Positions 8,066 to 16,242 of a stretch of 64,000 nucleotides of DNA are shown here, piece after piece. This DNA comes from Bacteroides sp. (lineage in GTDB: Bacteria > Bacteroidota > Bacteroidia > Bacteroidales > Bacteroidaceae). The DNA is taken from assembly GCA_017472925.1 (NCBI GenBank), contig JAFUNS010000008.1, positions 1 to 64,000 on the forward strand, given 5' to 3'. The notes under the pieces were generated by a model. It made no database searches and was not told the origin of the DNA. It worked only from the letters and a program-made list of their open reading frames with translations. The position numbers and the translations under genes are program-made. Every line of letters begins with the position of its first letter. The first letter of the stretch is position 1.

Positions 8066-11000
8066 TTAGAATGTTAATTTGATACCACCTGAAATTGTAC
8101 GCATTGCCGAATATGTATCACCACTGGTACCTCTAAAGCCTTGACGTGGATCCATACCCTTACGAGTAGAGAATAAAGCTACATTATCAGCTGCCGCATA
8201 AAGACGGAGAGACTGAATATGCAAACCGCGTGTCCAGTTCTTCGGTAATGTATATCCCAAAGTAATATTATTAATTGACAGGAAGTTGGAAGATGTCAAC
8301 CAACGATCTGAAAATTCGTATGTATACTTATCGCTACGGTTGATGCGAGGAACATCAGTATTCGGATTTTCCGGTGTCCATGCCTTGGCAATATCTGTAT
8401 GCCAGTTTTGACCGGCATAATAGCTGTCACCATTATGCATCAATGCTTGATAAGAGTAGTCAAAAATCTTACCGCCCAATTGATAAGCCATTTGGATAGA
8501 GAAATCGAATCCATAGAAATCAAGGCTGGTACCGAAACCACCATATACGGTTGGAAGCAAGTCTTCTGTAGCTTCACGGCCGTTAGCATAAGCTAAATCA
8601 TAATTGGAGGTAGTGTACCATTCCGATTTGAAAGCAGCTTTTTCTTCATCAGTTGCATCTGCTGCAGGAACAGTCTTGGTCCAATATAATGCATTACCAG
8701 TAGCAGCATCTACACCGGCATACTTCACAATATAGCTACGGTACATACTTTCACCTTCTGTATAGATGGTAGAGCCTGAAATCCATTCGCCTTCCAATGC
8801 CGGATCCAATTCATTAATCTTATTCTTAGAGAATGTAGCATTACCAAACAATGTCCACTTCAAATTCTTAGTTTCAATTGGAGTATAGCTCAATTCAATT
8901 TCCACACCGCTATTAGTCATACTGCCGATATTGACAGGGATGGAGCTATAACCGTTTGAGTTAGCAACAGGTTTTGAATACAACATATCAGAAGTCTTAC
9001 GACTGAAGTATTCGATAGTACCACTCAACTTGCTGTTGAACAATGTAAAGTCAACACCAGCATTGAAAGCATTACTCTTTTCCCATGTCAAATCCTTATT
9101 ACCTTTGTAAACTAAAGTACCATCTGAGAACACACCATTAGCACCAGTAACAGAATATTGATCAAGATATGCATAATTGTTACCAATACGGTCGTTTCCT
9201 TGCTGACCATAAGAAGCCTTCAACTTCAAAATATCAATCCACGCTACATCTTCCAAGAATTGTTCTTTATTGATAACCCATGCAGCAGAAGCCGACCAGA
9301 AGTTACCCCAACGATTGTCCGGATGGAAACGAGAAGAAGCATCACGACGATATGAGAAGCTACCATAATACTTTTCTGCATAATCATAGTTAATACGGCC
9401 AATAATACCGCGAGTTGAATATTCTGTACGAGAACCGCTACCACGTTTCTGGTCGATAGTATTATTTACTGTAAAGTCACCTTCCTTATATAAATTCTGT
9501 CCGGAAGCACCACTGGTCTCGTAGCGATAGTCATAGCTTTCATAACCAGCCAATACGTCAAAGTTATGGTTACCGAAGCTCTTGCGGTAAGTTGCCAAAT
9601 ATTGTTGGTTAAATCCTGTTGTATGATAATGATACTGATAAGCATAACCACCATAGCTTGCAGACTGACCATACTTAGAGTTACCAATAGCATGATAACG
9701 AGTATTATCAACAGTAAAGCCGTATGATGCGGTTAACTTCAAGCCTTCCAACGGAGAAAGTTCTGCATACCATTTACCATTGAATATATCCATTAAGTAC
9801 TCTTCTGTATTGTAAAGTAAGTCACCCATAGGGTTTGACATTGACATCCAGTTACGTGTTCTACCAGTTTGACCATTACCATAATCGTAAATAGGAAGGC
9901 CGCTTGCTGAATCATAAGCCATAGAACCGTCTGCATTACGTTGATACATCGGATAAACCGGTGCAATCATGTGAGCCAAATTAAAGGCATTTCCAGAAGA
10001 ACTACCGTTAGTTTGTTCATCCGGATAACGACTCTTTGAGTTGATATAACTCATGTTGGCACCAAACTTCAACCACTTCTTTGCTTGATAGTCTACATTC
10101 AAACGAGTAGTAATACGGTCAAATCCTGAATTTTCAATGATACCACCATCTTGCAAATAACCTGCAGAGAAGTAATAATTAATACGGTCAGAACCACCTG
10201 ATACACTCATGTTGTATTCTTGACGCATTTCGCTACCAATCATTTCTTTGTCCCAATTATCCGGAGTATAGTAATATTGGCCATCGTTGTAACCCAATAC
10301 GGCATTTGGATTCACCTTACCATCCATACCAATCAATCCTTCACCTTGAGGCAATGTATAGATAGGATAACCAATAGCACCAAACAAATTACTATTTGCA
10401 TATGCGTGAGCTGCATCAGCAGTATAGCCCAATGTTTGCAAACCTTCATTTTTAATGGCTTGATACAATGTTTCCATATAAGTATCGGTATCCTTGATTA
10501 CATCATACTTGCCAACCATACGTGAATTCACACCCCAACGAGCATCAAGCGTAACGCGAGCATCACCGTTTTGTCCTTTTTTAGTGGTCACCAAGATTAC
10601 ACCATTAGCACCACGAGCACCATACAAAGCAGCTGCAGCAGCATCCTTCAATACAGTCATGGTTTCAATATCCTGAGTATTGATAGAAGAAATATCACCT
10701 TCAAAAGGAATGCCATCTACTACATAAAGAGGGTCGGTATCCACACTACTATTCATAGAACCGATACCACGGATGTAAACTTTAGCTGATTCCCCAGGTT
10801 GACCATTATAACTAACAGTCTGCACACCGGCAACTGAACCAGACAAAGCATTTGTCAAGTTAGACACCTGACGCTTTTCCAACTTATCTGCCTTTACCAC
10901 TGAAGCCGAACCTGTAAATGCAGACTTCTTAGCAGTACCATAAGCCACCACCATCACTTCATCAAGAACCTCTGTATCAGCACTTAATACAATAGAAAGT

Positions 11001-11077
11001 GTTGGTTGAATCTTCACTTCCTGAGTATGCATACCAATGAAGGAAACCATCAAAGTTTCCGCCGAACTATGCAGCAT
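8066..11077 (-). CDS. SusC-like TonB-dependent transporter, 5'-truncated silent copy
   Basis: The frame encodes 1003 residues from the first available ATG, but lacks the signal peptide and most of the CarboxypepD_reg-like domain that begin every SusC. It opens directly inside the conserved SSAETLMVSFIGMHT stretch, then continues normally: DEVMVVAYGTAKK, plug domain (VYIRGIGSM, VVDGIPF, AAAALYGARGANGVILVTTKKG) and a full beta-barrel to the terminal Phe. The 44-bp repeat at 11025-11068 covers codons 4-18. Upstream DNA in the same frame is unrelated and soon hits a stop, and no promoter is visible. As it stands the product could not be exported. Inversion with the copy at 13301-13344 would give an intact in-frame receptor of about 1067 residues. 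It is therefore a silent partner and not a dead gene (inference). Confidence 0.85.
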   Translation of the reverse strand: MLHSSAETLMVSFIGMHTQEVKIQPTLSIVLSADTEVLDEVMVVAYGTAKKSAFTGSASVVKADKLEKRQVSNLTNALSGSVAGVQTVSYNGQPGESAKVYIRGIGSMNSSVDTDPLYVVDGIPFEGDISSINTQDIETMTVLKDAAAAALYGARGANGVILVTTKKGQNGDARVTLDARWGVNSRMVGKYDVIKDTDTYMETLYQAIKNEGLQTLGYTADAAHAYANSNLFGAIGYPIYTLPQGEGLIGMDGKVNPNAVLGYNDGQYYYTPDNWDKEMIGSEMRQEYNMSVSGGSDRINYYFSAGYLQDGGIIENSGFDRITTRLNVDYQAKKWLKFGANMSYINSKSRYPDEQTNGSSSGNAFNLAHMIAPVYPMYQRNADGSMAYDSASGLPIYDYGNGQTGRTRNWMSMSNPMGDLLYNTEEYLMDIFNGKWYAELSPLEGLKLTASYGFTVDNTRYHAIGNSKYGQSASYGGYAYQYHYHTTGFNQQYLATYRKSFGNHNFDVLAGYESYDYRYETSGASGQNLYKEGDFTVNNTIDQKRGSGSRTEYSTRGIIGRINYDYAEKYYGSFSYRRDASSRFHPDNRWGNFWSASAAWVINKEQFLEDVAWIDILKLKASYGQQGNDRIGNNYAYLDQYSVTGANGVFSDGTLVYKGNKDLTWEKSNAFNAGVDFTLFNSKLSGTIEYFSRKTSDMLYSKPVANSNGYSSIPVNIGSMTNSGVEIELSYTPIETKNLKWTLFGNATFSKNKINELDPALEGEWISGSTIYTEGESMYRSYIVKYAGVDAATGNALYWTKTVPAADATDEEKAAFKSEWYTTSNYDLAYANGREATEDLLPTVYGGFGTSLDFYGFDFSIQMAYQLGGKIFDYSYQALMHNGDSYYAGQNWHTDIAKAWTPENPNTDVPRINRSDKYTYEFSDRWLTSSNFLSINNITLGYTLPKNWTRGLHIQSLRLYAAADNVALFSTRKGMDPRQGFRGTSGDTYSAMRTISGGIKLTF
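11025..11068 (-). repeat. Inverted repeat, left recombination site in silent susC
   Basis: 44 bp, identical to 13301-13344 in opposite orientation except for one base (G here, A there, at repeat position 22). Conservation includes wobble bases and stops abruptly on the upstream side, where the two genes become unrelated. The repeat starts at the same codon boundary (AGT, Ser) in both genes, so exchange keeps the frame. Confidence 0.85.
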
Positions 11078-11334
11078 CGCAAGCTGTTGATTCTCAAGCC
11101 TTGTAATCTTTGGCGTGAAAAATAAAACACACTTTACTTGATGCAGAGATGTCTTTAGATAGGAAAGGTTCTACTCCTGTTCTACCGGAATTTTGCTTAT
11201 TTATTAAGATTTATATATCATCTCTCTCGCGCGCACGAATGAAAAAATCGTATATTCATCATACACTCTTGCACTTTTCTTTGTAAGTGATTAGTAAAGA
11301 GTTGGTTAATTTGTGTAAGATGATGTGTAAGATA

Positions 11335-11362
11335 GTGTGCAAGATGAATTCATCTTGCACAC
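11335..11362. repeat. 28-bp perfect palindrome inside the invertible segment
   Basis: GTGTGCAAGATGAA followed by its exact reverse complement. The bases just left of it repeat degenerate copies of GTGTAAGAT. It has no T-run, so a protein-binding site or cruciform is more likely than a terminator. The gene-free stretch 11078-11636 contains this, the 21-bp repeats and a run of alternating GC (CGCGCGC). Confidence 0.7.
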
Positions 11363-11465
11363 TGTTTCGTCTGTCTTCGGACGCTCCTCAAAACACTCTG
11401 CATAAAGAACAAGGCAATTAACGGTAAATCTTTCATATGTAAAGGCTTGGAATACGATTCATTTT

Positions 11466-11549
11466 ACGTTCTACATTGTAGTTTGTATGTTCTACATTGT
11501 AGTTTGTATGTTTCACGTTGTAGTCTGTACGTTTTACGTTGTAGAACGT
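11466..11549 (+). repeat. Four tandem 21-bp repeats near the recombinase gene
   Basis: Four units of exactly 21 bp (11466, 11487, 11508, 11529) on the pattern ACGTTCTACATTGTAGTTTGT. The first two differ at one base; the last two are diverged but keep the spacing. Each unit contains a short dyad (CTAC and GTAG). Two helical turns per unit puts all copies on one DNA face, which suits cooperative protein binding. The array ends 87 bases after the stop codon side of the recombinase gene. Confidence 0.8.
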
Positions 11550-11636
11550 AATGTGCATGGTGTCTTATACCCTTAGTTATTTGCTTAGGTCGCTTTATGA
11601 ATGTTCAGTTCTACCTTTGTTCTCCCTCGTTCCTGT

Positions 11637-12800
11637 TTATTTGCTCTTGGCGCATTTTTTCAAGTCTTTCACAATGGTACTTTCCATTACATCACTATAG
11701 AGTTGAGTAGTGGACAAATCACGATGACCAAGGAGCTTTTGTACCGTCGTGATATTCGCCCCTTTATATATTAATAAGGTAGCATTGGTGTGCCGGGCCG
11801 AATGAAACGAAAAATGTTTGTCAAGTCCGGCTAACTTACCAATACGAATCAAACGCTTGTTTAATGTAGAATTAGATTCTACGGTGAAAAAGAATGAAAG
11901 CCGGTTGCGGTATTTCTGTACCATCTTCCACGCTTTTCCTTCGAAGAGCAGGGTGATGGGCAGCTTTACTTCGGTATCGGTCTTTTGTGTACGGAATACC
12001 AACCAAGGAATACCTTCTATCCTCTGGATATTGTTTTCATTCAAATGGCAGAAATCAGAGTATCTTATACCTGTATAACAGCAAAACAAGAAAGCATCCA
12101 ACGTGTGAGACAAAATCGGTTTCAGGTATGTTTGGGATAGTTCTTCCAATTTCTCCATTTCATCGGGTAGGAGAAACGTATGTTTGCTATCTTTGGTTTT
12201 GATGTGGTATCTGCGGAAAGGATACTCTTCTGCTTTAACATATCCCTTGTCTATGGCGGCATTGACAAAGGATTTTAGATGTCTCATGTGCTTGGCTACC
12301 GTATTGGTCTGATTGCCGTTACAATACAGAAAGTCTTCAAACTCATAGATGAATTTGGGAGTAAGATCTCTGAATGTAATGCCTGAGCTATAGCGCATAA
12401 GCAAGTCGTAGGTGGTTAACCGGTTCTTTTGAGTACTTTCCTTTAAGGAAGAATGAACTATTTCTTTTTTCACAAATTCCAGAAATGAAGGGCTTGATTG
12501 TGTCCTAAATGCATCTCTCAATCGGTTTAATGTTACTTCATGCCCGTTTTTCCATAACTCCAATTCTTTTCTTTCTAGTTCGATGATAAAACTTTGGAGC
12601 ATTCTGTTCAGTGTGTCAGCATGAGGGTGCTTCACGATTTCATGTCTTTGTTCACACCATTGGTTGGGTGTAAGATAAATGTGCGTAGAAAAGTAGATTT
12701 TCCTTCTTTCCAAATAGGCCTCAACTTGTATAAGGGCGGTTCCTTGTGCGTTTAGCTGTTTCTTTCTGTTGTATACAGAACGATAACTGATTTTTCTCAT
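11637..12800 (-). CDS. Tyrosine recombinase, likely invertase of the susC switch
   Basis: A 387-residue integrase-family protein of the Bacteroidetes type. Residues about 1-95 are the arm-binding domain, about 105-200 the SAM-like core-binding domain, and 210-387 the catalytic domain. Visible catalytic residues are Arg246 (TGIRYSD), Lys273, His333 and Arg336 (HSARH), His359 (LGHRD) and nucleophile Tyr368. The set is complete and the length is normal, so it should be active. It lies inside the DNA flanked by the inverted 44-bp repeats and points away from the intact susC, with 299 bases between the two starts. That position, like the local recombinases beside other Bacteroides invertible regions, makes it the obvious invertase. 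Direct evidence for its target is lacking. Confidence 0.88.
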   Translation of the reverse strand: MRKISYRSVYNRKKQLNAQGTALIQVEAYLERRKIYFSTHIYLTPNQWCEQRHEIVKHPHADTLNRMLQSFIIELERKELELWKNGHEVTLNRLRDAFRTQSSPSFLEFVKKEIVHSSLKESTQKNRLTTYDLLMRYSSGITFRDLTPKFIYEFEDFLYCNGNQTNTVAKHMRHLKSFVNAAIDKGYVKAEEYPFRRYHIKTKDSKHTFLLPDEMEKLEELSQTYLKPILSHTLDAFLFCCYTGIRYSDFCHLNENNIQRIEGIPWLVFRTQKTDTEVKLPITLLFEGKAWKMVQKYRNRLSFFFTVESNSTLNKRLIRIGKLAGLDKHFSFHSARHTNATLLIYKGANITTVQKLLGHRDLSTTQLYSDVMESTIVKDLKKCAKSK

Positions 12801-13029
12801 GATGTTTGGGTTTACAAGATTTATAAAATGGTTGTTAACACTTATATGTTAAATAGTATTTCATACAAGAAACAATATTTGACAAACCTTTCAATGCTAA
12901 AGTATAAAAACGGAATATTTATAAGGGAATTGCGTGGTTTTTGTTATAAATAGACGTTGTAAAGCATAAAAATCATTCGTTTTCATGCTTTTTTTAAAGA
13001 TTCGTATTATAAGTTTAAAAAAATATTAA

Positions 13030-13037
13030 TACCTTTG
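13030..13037 (+). promoter_or_regulatory. Promoter -7 box of the intact susC operon
   Basis: TACCTTTG, a full -7 match, 62 bases before the ATG. The -33 element is not clear in the AT-rich DNA before it. It lies inside the invertible segment, so it would be redirected to the left operon after inversion. The ATG is preceded by a purine-rich stretch (AAGAGAGAGAA). Confidence 0.6.
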
Positions 13038-13099
13038 CCGTTTGTTAGAGTGAATGAATTTATATTAAATGTAAAGTTAAACTTTAAGAGAGAGAATTT

Positions 13100-16000
13100 A
13101 TGAAAAGAAAATTAATGCTGTTGATGACCTGCCTATTTATAGGTATAGGTCTGGTAAACGCGCAGATTTCGAAGGTGACAGGTACTGTTATCTCGGAAGA
13201 AGACGGTTTGCCTGTAGTTGGCGCCTCTATCGTCGTAAAGGGTACTACTTTAGGTACTGTTACTGACATGGATGGTAAGTTTACATTAACGAATCTTCCA
13301 AGTTCGGCGGAAACTTTGATGATTTCCTTCATTGGTATGCATACCATGGAAGTAAAAATTGAGCCTACACTTACCATTGTATTGAAGGCCGACACTGAAA
13401 TGCTTGATGAAGTGATGGTGGTTGCTTATGGTACTGCCAAGAAATCATCTTTTACTGGTTCAGCCTCAGTAGTAAGAGGTGAAAAGATTGCCAAGATGCA
13501 AACATCCAATGTATCAAAATCATTGGAAGGAGCAATGGCCGGTGTACAAATTTCACAAAGTTCTGGCCAGCCGGGCTCTTCAGGTACAATTTACGTACGT
13601 GGTATCGGTTCAATCTCTGCAACAAAATCAGCTTTGATTGTTGTTGACGGTGTACCTTATGAAGGAAATTTGAACCAGATTGCTCCAAGTGATATCGAAT
13701 CAATGACTGTATTGAAAGATGCTGCCGCCAACTCCCTATATGGTGCACGTGGTTCGAATGGTGTTGTCTTGATTACCACCAAGAAGGGACAAAGCGGTAA
13801 AGTAAAGGTCACTTTCGAAAACCGTACCGGTGTCAATATGCGTGGTGTACCCGAATACGATTTCTTGACCGATCCTCAAGAATATTATGAATTATACTGG
13901 GAATCAATGCGTAACCAAGCTGTATTCAGCGGTAAATCATATTTGGAAGCTGGTAAATATGCTTCTGATAACTTAATCAAGAACTTAGGTGGTTATAACA
14001 ACTATAATGTAGCCGACAATCAGTTGGTTGACCCTATTACAGGGCGTTTGAATCCAAACGCAAAATTGTTGTATCACGATGATTGGTTGGACGAAGCATT
14101 CCGTCCGGGTATGCGCCAGGAAAATGTCATTTCTTTGAGCGGTGGTACAGAAAAGACACAATACTATGCTTCTCTTGGCTATTTGTATGACAACTCATAC
14201 ACTGTAAATTCAGACATGAGCCGTATCAATGCTCGCGTTAAAGTTGACCAAGAAGTTAACAAATGGTTCAAGGCTGGATTTAACTTGGCTTACAGCAACG
14301 TAAAGACCAATTCTCCGAATGTAGGTGGTACCAATTATTCTTCTATCTTCTACTTTGGACAAACCATTGCTCCTATCTATCCAGTATATATGTACGATGC
14401 AAATGGTAATAGAATGTTTAATGATCAAGGAGAACCTCTTTACGATTATGGGGTAGACATGGGTAAACGTCCGGTTGGTGCAAATGCTCATCCTATTGCT
14501 CAACAATTATACGACATTTACGAAGGAAATGCTGACGTAATCAACGCTAAAGCTTACGCAGAATTCTCTTTCTTGAAAGACTTTAAATTTACTGTCAATG
14601 CAAGTATAGATAACTTCAACAGCCGCACCGTTGACTTCCAGACACCTATAGGTGGGGATGCTGCCAATGTAAAGGGTCGTAGCACTGTAGAAATGAGCCG
14701 TTACTATGTACTGAATGCCAACCAAATCTTGAATTGGTCGCATACTTATGCTGATTTACACAATGTAGAAGTGATGTTGGCACATGAAACAAAGAACGAC
14801 AAAAGCCAAAATGTATGGGCTCGTAAAGAAAACTTCCTGGTTCCTGATAATCCGGAATTGGGTAATGCCGCCAAGTTAGGAGATGCAAGTTCTGCTTCAG
14901 TAGAATATGCATTGGAAGGATACTTCGGACAGGTTAAATATGACTTTGACGAAAAGTATTATTTCTCTGCAAGTTATCGTCGTGATGCCTCTTCACGTTT
15001 CCATCCGGACAATCGCTGGGGTTCTTTCTGGTCTGTAGGTGCATCTTGGAGAATCAACAAGGAAAAATTCATGAAAGACATTGCCTGGATTAACGACTTG
15101 AAGTTTAAAGCCAGCTACGGTACTCAAGGTAATGACGGTTTGACTAATAACCAGCCTTACTTGGATCAATACCAAGTAGTTCCAAACGGTGGTGAAATTG
15201 GTATCAACTACATATTCCGTGGTAACAAGGACATTACTTGGGAAAAGAGTAAGAGTTTCAACACAGGTTTTGAATTCCGTTTCTGGGATCGTTTCAGCGG
15301 TATTGTAGAATACTTCCGCAAAGACACACGCGACTTGCTTTACGCCAAGCCTTTGCCACCGTCACAAGGTGTACCTTCAAGCATTTACGAAAATACCATG
15401 TCAATGCGTAACGAAGGTTTCGAATTAGAATTGTCTTATGACATTTTCAAGCAAAACAGCTTCAAGTGGAGCGTTGCTTTGAATGCTACTCACTATAAGA
15501 ATGAATTGCTCGAATTGCCAGCTGACCGTCCACAAGACGGATGGGCTACAGGTAGCTATTTCCGCAAGATAGGCAAACCGCTCTATAATTACTATGATTA
15601 TAAATTTGCCGGTGTAGATCCAGAAAATGGTGACGCATTGTATTGGGCCGACGACAAAGACGAGAACGGTAATATTATCGGTCAGAAGAAAGTGGTAGGA
15701 ACTACATCTGCCACTCGTTATGAATTGGACAAGTCTCCAATCCCTGACTTGTACGGTGGTTTCTCTACCAACCTTGAAATTCACGGATTTGATTTTGCTG
15801 CTAACTTCGCATACCAATTGGGTGGCTATGTATACGACAGCCAATATAGTTCATTAATGAATTCAGGTGACGCTGGAAATAACTGGCATAAGGACATTTT
15901 CAATCGTTGGACTCCAGAAAACCGCTACACCGATGTTCCACGTTTGCAAGAAGGTTCTTTGGACCAAAGTGTAAGCGGTGACTATAGCTTAACTTCAGCA

Positions 16001-16222
16001 TCTTATTTAAGCCTCCGCAATATCACTTTAGGATACACTCTTCCTAAGTCATGGTTAAGCAAGGCTAAGATTGAAAAATTACGTCTGTATGTAGTGGGCG
16101 ACAACATGTTCCTTGTTTCTGCACGTAAAGGTTTTGACCCTCGCCAATCCTTCACAGGCTCTACCGGTTACAATTACTCTGCATTGCGCACAATTTCATT
16201 CGGTATAAACATGGAATTTTAA
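13100..16222 (+). CDS. SusC-like TonB-dependent transporter, intact (right)
   Basis: A complete 1040-residue SusC-family outer-membrane transporter. Signal peptide 1-22 (ending VNAQ), CarboxypepD_reg-like domain about 26-95 (VTGTVISEEDGLPVVGASIVVKGT), then DEVMVVAYGTAKK and the plug (IYVRGIGSI, VVDGVPY, AAANSLYGARGSNGVVLITTKKG) before the large barrel ending in Phe. It forms the active pore, with SusD as its lid, and takes up a ligand using TonB energy. Codons 68-82 lie in the 44-bp repeat shared with the silent copy. Residues after the repeat are related to, but clearly different from, the left gene, so the two receptors probably prefer different ligands. SusD follows after 20 bases. Confidence 0.95.
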   Translation: MKRKLMLLMTCLFIGIGLVNAQISKVTGTVISEEDGLPVVGASIVVKGTTLGTVTDMDGKFTLTNLPSSAETLMISFIGMHTMEVKIEPTLTIVLKADTEMLDEVMVVAYGTAKKSSFTGSASVVRGEKIAKMQTSNVSKSLEGAMAGVQISQSSGQPGSSGTIYVRGIGSISATKSALIVVDGVPYEGNLNQIAPSDIESMTVLKDAAANSLYGARGSNGVVLITTKKGQSGKVKVTFENRTGVNMRGVPEYDFLTDPQEYYELYWESMRNQAVFSGKSYLEAGKYASDNLIKNLGGYNNYNVADNQLVDPITGRLNPNAKLLYHDDWLDEAFRPGMRQENVISLSGGTEKTQYYASLGYLYDNSYTVNSDMSRINARVKVDQEVNKWFKAGFNLAYSNVKTNSPNVGGTNYSSIFYFGQTIAPIYPVYMYDANGNRMFNDQGEPLYDYGVDMGKRPVGANAHPIAQQLYDIYEGNADVINAKAYAEFSFLKDFKFTVNASIDNFNSRTVDFQTPIGGDAANVKGRSTVEMSRYYVLNANQILNWSHTYADLHNVEVMLAHETKNDKSQNVWARKENFLVPDNPELGNAAKLGDASSASVEYALEGYFGQVKYDFDEKYYFSASYRRDASSRFHPDNRWGSFWSVGASWRINKEKFMKDIAWINDLKFKASYGTQGNDGLTNNQPYLDQYQVVPNGGEIGINYIFRGNKDITWEKSKSFNTGFEFRFWDRFSGIVEYFRKDTRDLLYAKPLPPSQGVPSSIYENTMSMRNEGFELELSYDIFKQNSFKWSVALNATHYKNELLELPADRPQDGWATGSYFRKIGKPLYNYYDYKFAGVDPENGDALYWADDKDENGNIIGQKKVVGTTSATRYELDKSPIPDLYGGFSTNLEIHGFDFAANFAYQLGGYVYDSQYSSLMNSGDAGNNWHKDIFNRWTPENRYTDVPRLQEGSLDQSVSGDYSLTSASYLSLRNITLGYTLPKSWLSKAKIEKLRLYVVGDNMFLVSARKGFDPRQSFTGSTGYNYSALRTISFGINMEF
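13301..13344 (+). repeat. Inverted repeat, right recombination site in intact susC
   Basis: Partner of 11025-11068. It encodes residues 68-82 (SSAETLMISFIGMHT). Within the repeat only one base of 44 differs between the two genes, although flanking codons of the same conserved domain differ at many third positions, which points to conservation of the DNA itself. Confidence 0.85.
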
Positions 16223-16242
16223 TTAATTAAAAAGAGAACAAT

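Larger units (their letters stand above)
11069..13300. other. Invertible segment with susC promoter, 5' end and recombinase
   Basis: 2232 bp between the two inverted 44-bp repeats. From right to left it carries the first 67 codons of the complete susC, its promoter, a tyrosine recombinase gene on the other strand, a four-unit 21-bp tandem repeat, a 28-bp palindrome and 270 bases with no gene at the silent end. Inversion would move promoter, signal peptide and start of the regulatory domain from the right operon to the left operon. SusC-family shufflons with this logic are known in Bacteroides fragilis; whether this one is active cannot be seen from one sequence. Confidence 0.75.

Noticed and set aside
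8066-11077. Left susC as a normal gene with start at 11077
   Set aside because: There is no signal peptide, the regulatory domain is cut, and no promoter or ribosome site is visible; the 44-bp repeat explains the break.
11466-11549. Tandem repeat considered as a CRISPR array
   Set aside because: Units are contiguous at 21 bp with no spacers, are diverged, and no cas genes are near.
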